Assembly (NCBI RefSeq): GCF_000715075.1
Contig: NC_134081.1
Span: 111,078,289 to 111,142,288 of the forward strand
Length of the DNA stretch: 64,000 nt
Direction of reading: 5' to 3'
Source: Nicotiana tabacum
Lineage: Eukaryota; Streptophyta; Magnoliopsida; Solanales; Solanaceae
A program made the position numbers and the translations under genes. This document shows positions 33,722 to 45,700 of this stretch, piece by piece (the first letter of the stretch is position 1; every line of letters begins with the position of its first letter). Below the pieces are notes generated by a model. That model was not told the origin of the DNA. It worked only from the letters and a program-made list of their open reading frames with translations, and did no database searches.

Positions 33722-36700
33722 TAGGATGTCGTGATGGTACATAGTCTCTGAGACTAGGTAAGCCTATCAATGCGGAATAATAATAAATATCTGAAATAAT
33801 TAAACTACAATTCAAGCAATTTCAACTCCCAAAACCCGGTAGAAATAAGTCACAAGCTTCTAAGAATTTATCCTCTATGTCTCTATATAACAGAGTCTAA
33901 CGAAAATAAGGAAGCAACATAACAAGAATAGAAGGGGACTCAGGAGTCTGCGGGTGTTGGCAGATATACCTCGAAGTCTCCTCGTACAACTAGTTTACTG
34001 ATGCGTGGTTTGATAAGATGTACCTGGATCTGCACAAAAAGATGTGCAGAAGCGTAGTATGAGTACATCACAGCGGTACCCAATAAGTGCCAAGCCTAAC
34101 CTTGGTAGAGTAGTGACGAGGTCAGGTCAGGCCCTACTGGAGAATAAATAATGGCATGGTAAAATGTTTAAACAATATTATAAGATAAAATGACAATGGA
34201 AATGAATCAAGTAGTATGTCACATTTAATTACATCAAATAATGGCAAATAAATACATCGTGGAAACAAAACAGAATTCTTTTCAACTTTAAGAAAATCAC
34301 ACAATAATCAAAGGCAACTGCGGCCATACCACCTCATAGTCCCAAATCATAAACAAATTCACAATATCTCATTTCCTTATCTCGCCGCGAGAGCCTTCAC
34401 AATTTATTTGAAAGAAAATATTTTTCCCGAAATAGCATCCCGCGTTTTAGCCATCTTTATCACACCGCATGACTTCTAGTAGTTCCCCTTACTAGCCACG
34501 CGTATCAAGCCACCCTTATCTCACCGCATGCGTTTCAATACCCAGACCTTATACCACCGCATGCGTATCAATATCACAATATATCATAATTTGCACCTCA
34601 AGTGCTCAAATAATTTAACTTGCCAACAACAATATTTTTTCACAATAAAGAGCTCACGGCTCATGCCAAAATAAATCATCAATAATATTTTTCCACAATA
34701 ACGAGCTCACTGCTCATGTCAAAATAATTCAACAATAATATTTTTTTCCCAATAAAGAGCTCACGACTCATGTCAAAATAATTCAACAATAATATTTTTC
34801 CACAATAAAGAGCTCACTGCTCCATTACAATGAGTACGAAAATCTTACAAAAATATTTAGGAGTAAATAATTCAGGAAAATAATATTTCAAAATCTTTAA
34901 TACGTTGCTTCAATATCAAGTTTAAAAATGTCAAATACTTCATATTAATAATATTTAATTTAAAGAAAATCAACCGTCAAATAATGCACAGAATAAAAGA
35001 AACCAAGTTCCAACTAAACAGATAAAATAAATAGCTGAAAAAGGTCAAGCAAATTTAAAAATATAAACATTAAATCAATAATGAAGAATATAACAAAATA
35101 AAATAATTTAATTAATGCGCAACAGTGATCTACACAATTTATAACATAATCTTTCACATTTAGCCCGTGTACACACTCGTTACCTCGTGTACACGACTTT
35201 CCACACATTACAATTATCAATCCTAGGGGAATTTTCCCCACAAGTCACTTACCTCGACTTGCTCCAATTTAACCAAGTATTATATTTTTTTCTCGATTCT
35301 CCGACTCCGATCGACTCGTATCTAGTCATAATTAATTCGATACAGTCAACAAAAATTATAGTAATCAATTTCATAAGAAAATATTATATTTTTCAATAAA
35401 ATCCGAAATTAGCTCAAAATTTGCCCGTGGGGCCCACATCTCGGAATCCGGCGAAACTTACAAAATCCGATAACCCATTCAATTACGAGTCCACCCATAC
35501 CAATTTTATCAAATTCCGATAAAAACTCGACCTCCAAATCTTAAATTTTTTTTTTTTGAAAGATTTTGGGAAAATCTTGATTTTTCTTCCATAAATTCAC
35601 GGATTCATGATTTAAATGAGTATGCAATCATGAAATATAAACAATATAGGATAAGAAACAATTACCCCAATATTTTTCCATGAATATCGCCCAAGAACCG
35701 TGCTCCAAAAATCCAAAACGAAATGAAGGAAATGACCATTTTTGGTCCTTAAGTTTCTGCCCATCCGTCACTAAAAGTCCATTTTCCGTCACTAAAAGTC
35801 CACCAGAAACTGCTCTACCAGCCTTCCTTCAATCGATCATAACTTTATGTACAAATGTCCAAATGATGAATGGTTTAACTTTCTGGAAACTAGAATCAAA
35901 CGACTACAACTTTTGTGTTTCGCAAATATTCCTATTCCTTATGAATTGCGAGATATAAGCTTTCAAAATCGGCTCCATGCATCAGAATTTCTGGCAAAAC
36001 TTCTCTAGCAGCCTTCATTCAATCCATCATAATTTTTTGTACAAATGTCCAAATAATGAATGGTTTAACTTTATGGAAATTAGAATCAAACGACTACAAC
36101 TTTCATGTTTTGAAAAGCTTCCGATTTCTTATGAAGTGCGAGATAGAAGCTTCTAAAGTTGGCTCCACGCACAAAAAATTTCTGGCGAAAGTTCTGCAAA
36201 TTTCCAGCAACCCTTTTTGTCCGAAATCCATTCCGTTTACCTTTCAAAATCTACCCGAGACCCTCAAGACCTTAACCAATTATTCCAACATGTCCCAAAA
36301 TACAATACGAACTTAGTGGAGGCTTTAAACCACATCAAACAACATCAAAACGACGAATCGCACCTCAAATCAAAATCTATGAACTTTGATCTTTCAAATT
36401 CTATATCTTGTGCCGAAACACATCAAATCAATTCGGAATGACCTATTCCAATTTCCAGAATTGGATTTCGATCTCGATATCAAAAAGTCAACCCCCCGGT
36501 CAAACTTCCCAAAAATTGAACTTTTGGCATTTCAAGCCTAATTCCACTACGGACTTCTAAATAAAAATCCGATCATGCTCCTAAGTCAAAAATCACCAAA
36601 CGGAGCTGTTAGAATCATCAAAATTCTATTCCGGGGTCGTTTGCACAAAATTTGACATCCGATCACTATTTGAACTTAAACTTTTAATTTTTCATCAAAA

Positions 36701-37008
36701 TTCCATATCTCGGGCTAGGGACCTCGGAATTTGATTCCTGGTATACGCCTAAGTCTCAAATCATGATACGGACCTACCAGAACTGTCAAAATACTAATCC
36801 GAATCCGTTTGTTAAAAATGTTGACCAAAGTCAACTTAGTTGAGTTTTAAAGCTCTAATTCACATTTGAATTCATTTTTCACTTGAAAACTTTCCGGAAA
36901 ATTTTATAAATTGCGCACGCAAGTCAAGGAATGATAAATAGTGCTTTTCGAGGTCTTAGAATACAAAATTAATTATTAAATTTAAAGATGACATTTCGGA
37001 TCATCACC
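33722..37008 (-). repeat. A, right LTR (5' LTR), 3' end deleted
   Basis: Aligns to the left LTR from TAGGATGTCGTGATGG onward and lacks about 26 terminal bases. It also lacks an internal stretch around 34327 present in the left copy. The right end is CATCACC, where the left copy has CATCACA. Confidence 0.92.
34650..34822. repeat. 53-bp tandem repeat with stem-loop core, A right LTR
   Basis: Four units at 34650, 34703, 34757 and 34810, matching the array in the left LTR. Confidence 0.9.
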
Positions 37009-37019
37009 GTATTGAATTT

Positions 37020-37362
37020 AGGATCTTACATAAATCTATGATGCACGCTGTTCGACTCATTCTTCTCTTGTAACATCCTTCTCCTTATTCTTCTGCTTCT
37101 CCTTAATCTTCATCTTCTTCTCCTTCTTCTTCTTCTCCTCCTTCTCCTCCTCCTTCTTCTTCTCCTTCTACTTCTTCTCCTTCTCCTTCTCCTTCTTATT
37201 CTTCTCCTTCTTCTTCTTCTTCTTCTTCTTCTTCTTCTTCTTCTTCTTCTTCTTCTTCTTCTTCTTCTTCTTCTTCTTCTTCTTCTTCTTCTTCTTCTTC
37301 TTCTTCTTCTTCTTCTTCTTCTTCTTCTTCTTCTTCTTCTTCTTCTTCTTCTTCTTCTTCTT

Positions 37363-37394
<32 letters not shown>

Positions 37395-37446
37395 GTGTCT
37401 CCTCAAAGACATGAGCATAAGCCACATGTTCCCCGTGTGTCTTTTC
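37020..37446 (-). pseudogene. CACTA second-ORF exon with expanded poly-lysine
   Basis: Minus strand: acceptor TTTTATAG, then EKTHGEHVAYAHVFEETR, then lysine codons encoded by the TTC/GAA microsatellite, then a Lys/Glu-rich tail with one TAG, then KDVTREE, a TGA (fits TGG-to-TGA) and VEQRAS. The wording resembles the conserved region of plant Ptta/En/Spm proteins. The polylysine run is about 60 codons and is not a normal feature. Confidence 0.55.
37208..37392. repeat. (TTC)n microsatellite, about 61 units
   Basis: 185 bp of uninterrupted TTC/CTT (AAG on the minus strand), with an imperfect TTC/TCC-rich flank from about 37075 to 37207. Confidence 0.97.
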
Positions 37447-37499
37447 CTATAAAATAAAAAATAAGAGTTAATATATGTCCGATCACATATAAGTAAAAC

Positions 37500-38477
37500 T
37501 AAGAAAAAAATTATAAATAAATTATCAATCTCAATCGATTAGCTACAACTGCTCAATATCACTAAGAAATACAAGTTCAAATAATTTTCTAGTTATAAAT
37601 ATTGTAATTATTATTTAAACAAATTAATTAACAAATACTAAAAGCAGTAAAATTATCAACTAACAAGACTAAGGGTTGGAGACAAAATTAAGGGGGTCTA
37701 GAGTTATGATCTTTTCAATTGTCGGAATCCTTCCCACTATGTCTTATATTATTTTGCCTAAGTATTCTCTACCGACCGTGAGTACTTCGGATTTCGTAAT
37801 TCTCTCTCGTGCAATTACTACAATTTACTAGACGTATTCTCTCGAACTACGCTAGCTAACACTAATTTACCACTCACTACGATCGCACCAAAGTTTCGTT
37901 ATCTCTAATCCCGCTTTTAAACCCTTCGTATTGATCTCTCACATACGTTAGGAGCGATTTTGTTCAACATTTACCTATATATGTACCCTCTCTTAAACAA
38001 TACACACTAAATAGGCACAATCAATTGATGGTCATTCAATCAACAATAATAAACACGTAGTTGAACAAGTAGAGAAATCCAACGGCTCAATTTTATAAAA
38101 TCATAACAAGAATTTGTCCTACAAAAGGTTCCATCAAAACTCTAGATAACAAATTAGCTATTTATAATAGTATGCACAACTACAATATTAGAATTCATAA
38201 CCAATAATGAAAATAGGAAGAAGAAAGTGAAAAACTCGTAGAAGAATTCTCCGCCTTGTTCCTAGTGTGTTCTTGCCTCCTTAGGTCGAATCTCCTCTAA
38301 AAAATGTCCCCTCATTTTAGTCATATTTAGGGAGTATTTATAGGCTAGGGTTGAAGTCTCCAAGTCCAAATCTGGGTCAGAGTCTTTTCATTCGCGCACT
38401 TTTGATCACTGAGCTACAGACGTCACGAGGCCAGGCTTATAGCGCGGTCAACCTGACTATAGAGCTGGCTATGCTTG
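37500..38477 (-). repeat. Athila-like element 'B', LTR, distal part
   Basis: Minus-strand LTR portion with TATA box TATAAATA (plus 38335-38342). The line GAGGAGATTCGACCTAAGGAGG resembles the G-type LTR downstream of its TATA box (TTCGACCTAAGGAGGCTAAGG). It is interrupted at 38477 by C and continues at 48861. The lower border with CACTA intron sequence is uncertain (37480-37660). Confidence 0.65.
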
Positions 38478-41071
38478 TGTAACGACCCGGCCGGTCGTTT
38501 TGAGTATTACAACCCCGTTTCCCTATTTACTGCTCGATTTATGCTTTACAGTTGTTATGTGACTCGTCAGGGTGACTGGTTTGGGTCCGGTGTAGTTTTG
38601 GAATGAATTGGAATACTAAGTTCCAAGGTTTAAAGCTTAGGTTAAAATAGTGATCGGATGTCGACTTATGTGTAAACGACCATAGAATAGAGTTTTGATG
38701 ATTCCAATAGCTCTGTATGGTGATTTTGGACTCAGGAGCAAGTCCGAAAAATTATTTGAAAGTCCGTAGTTAAATTAGGCTTGAAATGGCTAAAACAGAA
38801 ATTTAAATTGGAAGTTTGACCGGGGAGTTGGCTTTTTGATATCGGGGCCGGAATCCAATTCTGAAAATTAAAATACCTCCATTATGTCATTTATGACTTG
38901 TGTGCAAAATTTGAGGTCAATCGGACTTGATTTGCTAGGTTTCGGCATCGAATGTAGAATGTTCCGACATCGTTTCTTCGAGAATAAGTAGCATCATATT
39001 AAGCAAATGAGCTCCAAATTCCATTTTGATTGAAGTATTAGATCCGTATTGAAATTTTGGAGCCATACCAAAAGAATCGTCGAATTCGGATATTGTATGA
39101 GAGAGTTATACCCATTTCCATGTCGGGAACGAATTTTCGTCGCCACCGGCGCCAGGGTAGCGTGAGGCGCTAGCCCTGGCGTTGGGAATTTTTAAGATAC
39201 TGGAAATGGCACCACAGGCAGCGCCCCACGCTACCTGTGGCACTCGAAAACGTCAGAGGCTCTATAAACGGGTTTTTGGCCATTTTTGACATAAAAATAG
39301 TTGGGGAGCTCGGTTTGGACGATTTTCAGAGGCAAACTTCACAAATTGGACTGGGGTAAGTGATCTTAACGTGATTTGGTCTGTTATTCATGAATCTAAC
39401 ATTATTTCCAGCACTTATTTCGTGATTTGGGGGATTAGAATAGAAATTTTCCAAAAATTGATTTGAGGGTTTGAAGGCCGAATCGGAGTCGGAATTTAGT
39501 AATTTTTGTATGGTTGGACTCGTGGTTGAATGGACATTCATATTTTGTAACTTTTGTTGTGTTCCGAGACGTGGGCTCCACTGTTAATGTTTGAGTTAAT
39601 TTTGGATTTATTTGTGAAATTTAGCATTTTCATATGGAATTGATTCTTATAACTCGTGTTGATTGTATCAAATTATTTTGACTAAGATTCAAGGCGTTTG
39701 GAAGTCGAATCGCGAGGAAAAGGCTTATTGGAATAAAGAATTGCTCGGATTAAGGTAAGTAACGGTTCTAAATTTAGTCCTGAGGGTATGAAACCCTGAA
39801 TTCTATGATATGTGATTGGTTTTGAGGTGATGCACATGCTAGGTGACGGGCGTGTGGATGTGCACCATAGGAATTGTGACTTGATCAATTCCATGGATCT
39901 ATGTTGTTGAATAAATTGTTGCTACCATACATTTTTCCACTGTATTAGGGAAATTGAACTATAAATTATGTTTAAACCATGTGTTGACACTGTTGGGACC
40001 TGCAGAGGTCATGTACATGTTGAATTATCTGTTAAATTACTATTTTGTACTCAGTCACGGTTTTACTTGCATATTACATCTCAGTCTCTCTTGTTCATTA
40101 TTGATACATCATATCATTGTTGTTGGGCTGCTCATCATGATTTCTGAGAGCCCGAGAAACTGGAGAGGTTGATGACTGAGTGAGGCTGAGGGCCTAATTG
40201 TGAGGATATTTATGGGATCGGGTTGCACGCCACAACATATTTTATTGATTTATTCCATGATTGGAATGTTATAGCGCTTGGGCTGAAGGAGCCCCTTCGG
40301 AGTCTGCACACACCCCCAGTGAGCACAGGTACCTACTGAGTGCGAGTGCCGAGTGCGAGTGCCGAGTGATGAGTGACTGTGAGAAAAGAGTGACTGTGAG
40401 GTTGGAGTGAATGGGAGGACTGAGTGATTGTTACTCTTAGAGGATGCATTGATTTCATTATTTGCTGCATTTCAGTTGTCATATATTACTATTTTAAAAT
40501 TTCGGAAAAATATTATTTTCTGTTTCGGTCAAACTTGATATGAAATTTTAGTGAAATCTTAAATGTTGAACTTGAGAGCATGCCTACTCTATTATATTGG
40601 AAAGAACTGTATTTGGACTTAGCCGAGAAGCTTGTCACTACTTTTAGTTCTTTATTTATTATTGTTACTTACTGAGTTGGTTGTACTCATACTATACCCT
40701 GCACTTCGTATGCAGATCCAGGTGATACCAGATACAGTGGGTGTTGATTCTCTCGCACGGTTGATTTTTCGGAGATTCAGAGGTAGCTATCGTGTTTCGC
40801 AGACCTTGTCTCTCCTTCCATATCTCTTGTTTACTGTATTTGGTCTTAGACTATTATAGACTGTATTTTCTAGGCTTGTAATGTATAGATGCTCATGTAC
40901 TTAGTGACACCGGGTTTTAGGAATGTTTGTATCGGAATTTGCTAGATTTTTGGTATTGTATTAAACATTATGTTTTCAAACTTAAAGGAAATCGTGAGTT
41001 TTTGATGTTGTCGGCTTGCCTAGTACTGAGATAGGCACCATCATGACTGGTTAGGATTTTGGGTCGTGACA
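38478..41071 (+). repeat. C, 5' LTR
   Basis: TGTAACGACCC ... GGGTCGTGACA. U3 contains two adjacent hairpins (39150-39181 and 39212-39240), then a TATA-like CTATAAAC (39262-39269). Stem-loops lie at 40222-40236 and 40280-40294, and a GAGTGCGAGTGCCGAGTG-rich tract at about 40335-40420. The end carries CATGAC/GTCGTG arms (41042-41047, 41063-41068). Confidence 0.96.
39262..39269 (+). promoter_or_regulatory. Candidate TATA box of C
   Basis: CTATAAAC, about 785 bp into the LTR, directly after the hairpin block. In the 3' LTR it is changed to TTTGTAAAC. Confidence 0.5.
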
Positions 41072-41073
41072 AG

Positions 41074-41091
41074 TTGGTATCAAAGCCTAGG
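41074..41091 (+). promoter_or_regulatory. C primer binding site (tRNA-iMet type)
   Basis: TTGGTATCAAAGCCTAGG begins two bases after the 5' LTR and pairs with initiator tRNA-Met, with one difference (AAAGC for AGAGC). Confidence 0.92.
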
Positions 41092-41272
41092 TTACATAAG
41101 TCTCACGAGTCATGAGAAGGTTTAGTATAGTCTTGCGGATCGGTACAGAGACGTCTGTACTTATCTTCGAGAGGCTACCGAACCCTTAGGAAAATTTCAC
41201 TTTCTTGTATTCTATCATGCGAACTTGTTGATTCCGGAAAACTTAAATTCTGATTGTTCTATTCTCTTATAG

Positions 41273-42806
41273 ATGGTGAGAACACGTACTACCGGATCGG
41301 ATTGTTAGCCACCAGTGCCACCAGTTAGGGCCGCGAGAGGTCGGGGCCGTGGTAGAGGCCGGGGCCGAGGTAGAGGTCGAGGTGTCACTCGTACAACAGT
41401 TGGAGCAGCACCTGTAGGACCACCAGCTGCTCCAACTTAGGAGAAATTTCAAATGTAGTTGAGCCTGCGGGACCCGCTCAGGCACCAGCTGTTCCCATTG
41501 AGATTCTAGGCCTATAAGAGGCTTTGGCTCAGATGTTGACAGTTTGCACTGGCCTTGTTCAGGTGGTTTCGGCTCAGGCCGCACCTGCCATTTCTCAGGC
41601 CGAGGGAGGTACTCATACCCCTGTTGCCCGTACTCCAGAGTAGGTAGTACATGGACTTCAGATACCGGGGGCACTACCAGCCCAGCGGGCTATAGTTGTT
41701 CAGGCCCCGGTAGTCCCCGTTATGGCAGATGATGAGCAGATGAGACTTGAGAGATTTGGGAGGCTTCGACCTCCATCATTTAGCGGTGCTAAGTCAGAGG
41801 ATGCTTAGGGTAACCTGGATAACTGCCAGCGGATGCTTCGGGCAACAGGTATTCTGGAGACTAGTGAGGTCTCGTTCACTACTTTTCAGTTTTTTGGGGT
41901 TGCCTTCAGATGGTGGGAGGCTTATGAGAGGCGCAGGCCAGTTGGCTCAGCACCACTTACATGGCAGGAATTATCCGTTCTCTTTTTGGAGAAGTTCGTG
42001 CTGCAGTCTCGCAGAGAGGAACTATGCAGACAGTTTGAGCAGTTACGTCAGAATGGCTTGTTTGTGACGCAGTAGGAGATGAGATTTTCTAAGTTAGTTC
42101 GTCATGCAGTTTTATTGGTTCCTACTGATAAGGAGAGGATTAGGAGGTTCATTGATGGCCTCGCATATCAGCTGCGGTTACTTATGACTCGGGAGAGAGT
42201 ATCTAGTGCTACTTTTGATGAGGTAGTTGACATTGCTCGGCAGATAGAGATGGTCCGTAGTCAAGAACGTGGAGAGAGGGAGGCCAAGAGACCTCGTGGA
42301 TTAGGTGATTTCAGCGGTATTCCTTCAGGGGGTCAGTTTTACCGCAACAGGGGTCGTCCTTATACACATGCACATATAGGTCGTCCAGTACACCATGGTG
42401 CATCATCTAACCATGGTTCATATAGTTCTCATCAGGGCCAGTCATCTCTCAGTGTGCTAAAGTTCATCCCGTGCTCCTTCAGATCAGGGTTCATTTACAC
42501 CGGGTGCTTTTAGTAGTTATTCTGGTTCTCGGGGTTTGATTCAGTCAGCATCACCACCAGTACTGGGGAGCTGCTTTGAGTGCGGTGAATTTGGGCATAT
42601 GTGGAGGCAGTGTCCTCATCGTCCAGTGCAGCAGAGGAGTCAGACCACGACTTCAGCACCAGTTACTTCGCCTCTCGCCTAGCCAGCTGGGGGTGGGGGT
42701 CAGGCAGCTAGGGGTCTCCCAAGAGGGGGAGGCCGATCAGGTGGCATTCAGGCCCAATTCTATGCTTTTCCTGCCGGACCAAATGATGTTGCTTCAGATG
42801 CAGTGA
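41273..42806 (+). pseudogene. C, gag
   Basis: ATG at 41273 (MVRTRTT). An Arg/Gly-rich run (RGRGRGRGR, about 41335-41385) comes early. The core is MADDEQMRLERFGRLRPPSF, ILETSEVSFTTFQFFGVAFRWWEAYERR, LTWQELSVLFLEKFV, RRFIDGL. The zinc knuckle CFECGEFGHMWRQC (CX2CX4HX4C) is intact at 42572-42613. Premature stops are TAG 41306, 41438, 41456, 41641, 41806 and 42073 and TAA 41515. Frame changes occur near 41458 and 42460. Gag forms the virus-like particle and binds genomic RNA in live relatives. Confidence 0.92.
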
Positions 42807-42815
42807 ACACAGGTA

Positions 42816-43142
42816 TTGTCTCAGTGTGCCACATGGAGGCATCTATATTATTCGTATGTATCATCGTACTTTCCTCATTATCTAGATATGCCCCATGAGT
42901 CCTTAGTTTCACATGTTCGTGTATCTACGTTAGTGGGCGATACTATTATTGTGGACCATGTGTATCGGTCGTGTGTGGTAACAATTGGGGGACTGGAGAC
43001 TAGAGTTGATCTTTTATTGCTTAGTATGGTTGATTTCGATGTAATTCTGGGTATGGATTGGTTGTCTCCATGTCATGCTATTCTAGATTGTCACACAAAA
43101 ATCGTGACGTTAGCAATGCCGGGGTTGCCAAAGGTCGAATGA
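42816..43142 (+). pseudogene. C, protease region
   Basis: YVSSYFPHYLDMPHESLVSHVRVST, VDLLLLSMVDFDVILGMDWLSPCHAILDC. The downstream ILGMDWL block is normal, but the catalytic DSG/DPG triplet that should precede YVSSYF is missing (the sequence reads MEASILFV/WRHLYYSYVSSYF there), so the protease would be dead. It ends in TGA (43140-43142) that fits TGG-to-TGA. Confidence 0.85.
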
Positions 43143-44675
43143 AGAGGGTCTCTAGATTATATTCCCAGCACAGTAATTTCTTATTTGAAGGCCCAACGTA
43201 TGGTAGGGAAGGGGTGTTTGTCATATTTGGCCTTTGTGAGAGATGTTGATGTAGATACTCCTACAATTAATTCAGTACCGGTAGTGCGAGATTTTTCGGA
43301 TGTATTTCCTGCAGACCTGCCGGGTATGCCACCCAACAGGGATATTGATTTTGGTATTGACTTGGTGTCGGGCACACAACCAATTTCTATTCCTCTGTAT
43401 CGTATGGCACCAGATGAACTGAAAGAATTGAAAGAGCAACTTCAGAAACTCCTTGAAAAGGGGTTTATTAGGCCTAGTGTGTCACCTTGGGGTGCACCGG
43501 TTTTGTTTGTGAAAAAGAAAGATGGTACTATGTGGATGTGCATCGATTACAGGCAGTTGAACAAAGTTACAATTAAGAATAAATATCCCTTGCCGCGTAT
43601 TGATGACTTATTTGACCAGCTTCAGGGAGCGGGGGTATTCTCCAAAATTGATTTGAGATCTGGATATCACCAGTTAAAAATTCGGGATTCAGATATTCTA
43701 AAAACGGCATTCAGGACTCGTTATGGCCACTATAAATTTCTCGTGATGTCTTTTGGGTTGACCAATGCCCCAGAAACATTCATGCACTTGATGAATAGTG
43801 TATTCCAGCCATATCTTAAATCGTTTGCCGTGGTATTTATTGATGATATCATGGTGTACTCACGTAGCCAGGAGGAGCATACACGACACTTGAGTATTGT
43901 ACTACAGAGGCTGAGAGAGGAGAAACTTTATGCCAAATTCTCTAAGTGTGAGTTCTGGCTTAGCTCGGTGGCATTCTTGGGACACATAGTGTCCAGTAAA
44001 GGTATTAGGGTGGATCCGAAGAAAATAGAGGTGGTTCAGAGCTGGCCTAGGCCATCTTCAGTTATTGAGGTTCGAAGTTTTCTCGGCCTGGTCCATTATT
44101 TACGTCGCTTCGTGGAGGGTTTCTCATCTATTGCATCACCTATGACTAAATTAACCCATAAAGGTGCTCCGTTCAGGTGGTCAGATGAATGTGAAGAGAG
44201 CTTTCAGAAGCTCAAGATAGCTCTAACTACAGCCCCAGTATTGGTGTTGCCTACGGGTTTAGGGCCTTATACTATGTATTGCGACGTGTCGCGTATTGGT
44301 CTCAGCGCAGAGCTGATGCAAGATGGTAGGGTGATTGCCTATGCATCCAAATAGTTAAAGGTACATGAGAAGAATTATCCGCTCCACGACCTTGAGTTAG
44401 CAGCTACTGTTCATGCCTTAAAGATTTGGCGGCATTATTTGTATGGTGTCCATTGTGAGGTTTATACCGATCACCGGAGTCTACAACATTTGTTTAAACA
44501 GAAGGATCTTAATTTGCGGCAGCGAAGGTGGTTAGAGTTGCTTAAGGATTATGATATCACCATTCTCTATCATCCCGGAAAGGCCAATGTGGTGGCCGAT
44601 GCCTTGAGTCATAAGGCGGAGAGTTTGGACAGCTTAGGTTACTTACTGGTAGTAGAGAGGCCTTTAGACTTGGAT
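43143..44675 (+). pseudogene. C, reverse transcriptase and RNase H
   Basis: One frame interrupted only by TAG at 44352-44354 (fits CAG-to-TAG). RT blocks in order: [70 protein letters not shown] (first Asp), [14 protein letters not shown], and [11 protein letters not shown] at 43830-43856 (FIDD active site). RNase [16 protein letters not shown] (catalytic Asp), [17 protein letters not shown] (Glu), [11 protein letters not shown] (Asp), [13 protein letters not shown] (Asp). The catalytic residues are present, so damage is mainly nonsense. The frame is lost at about 44675. Confidence 0.95.
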
Positions 44676-44875
44676 TTCTGGCCTTGGCCAACCAGTTTGT
44701 TAGATTGGATGTTTCCGAGCCAAATCGAGTTTTGGCTTGTGTGGTTTCTCGGTCTTCTTTATATGATCACATCAGAGAGCGCTAGTATGATGATCCCCAT
44801 CTGCATGTCCTTAAGGACACGGTTCAGCACGATGATGCCAAGGAAGTCACTATTGGAGATGACGGTGTATTACGG

Positions 44876-45700
44876 ATGCAGGGCAGGCTATGTATGCCTA
44901 ATGTAGATGGTTTGTGTGAGTTGATTCTCCAGGAAGCTCACAGTTCGCGGTACTCCATTCATCCAGGTGCCGCGAAGATGTATCAAGATTTGAGGCAGCA
45001 CTATTGGTGGAGGCGAATGAAGAAAGATATTGTTGGGTTTGTAGCTCGGTGTTTAAATTGTCAACAGGTGAAATACGAGCATCAGAGATCAGGAGGATTG
45101 CTTCAGAGACTTGAAATTAAAGAGTGGAAGTGGGAGCGTATTATCATGGACTTCGCAGTTGGGCTTCCACGGACTTTGAGGAAGTTTGATGTTGTTTGGG
45201 TGATTGTGGATCGATTGACCAAGTCTGCGCATTTTATTCCAGTTGGTACTACTTATTCTTCGGAGCGGTTGGCTGAGATTTATATCCGCGAGATTGTTCG
45301 CCTGCACGGTGTGCCAGTGTCCATCATTTCAGATCGGGGTACACAGTTTACATCACAATTTTGGAGGGCAGTACAACGAGAATTAGGTACACAGGTTCAA
45401 CTGAGTACAACATTTCACTCTCAGACGGACGGGCAGTATGAGCGCACTATTCAGATATTGGAGGATATGCTATTCCCTTGTGTAATTGATTTTGGCGGTT
45501 CTTGGGATCAATTTCTGCCACTGGCAGAGTTTGCTTACAATAACAGCTACCAATCGAGCATTCAGATGGCTCTGTATGAGGATTTATATGGGAGACGGTG
45601 TCGGTCTCCGGTGGGTTGGTTTGAGTCGGGTGAGGCTAGGCTATTAGGTACTAATTTAGTTCAAGATACCTTGGAAAAGGTTAAATTGATTCAGGAATGA
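44876..45700 (+). pseudogene. C, integrase
   Basis: Zinc-binding HHCC: HSSRYSIH with CLNC downstream (about 44938-45062). Catalytic core DDE: IIMDFAVGLP, IISDRGTQFTS and GQYERTIQ (S in the usual GQSERT is Y). The C-terminal part YNNSYQSSIQMALYEDLYGRRCRSPVGWF is standard. Ends at TGA 45698-45700, which fits CGA-to-TGA. Catalytic residues are intact. Confidence 0.93.

Larger units (their letters stand above)
29395..37008 (-). mobile_element. Internally deleted Ty3/gypsy chromovirus 'A'
   Basis: Inserted in a CACTA intron with the 5-bp duplication GTATT (29390-29394, 37009-37013). Minus orientation: the left LTR is followed by the polypurine region (minus strand TTTAGAGGTGGAGAA) and the 3' end of pol. 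Only integrase and chromodomain remain between the LTRs. The primer site, gag, protease, RT, RNase H and the end of the 5' LTR are deleted, with the junction at about 33721/33722. Confidence 0.92.

Noticed and set aside
37110..37427. Long arginine-rich and lysine-rich open frames on the minus strand
   Set aside because: They are translations of the TTC microsatellite. Only the short EKTHGEH... segment beside it looks like real (dead) coding sequence.
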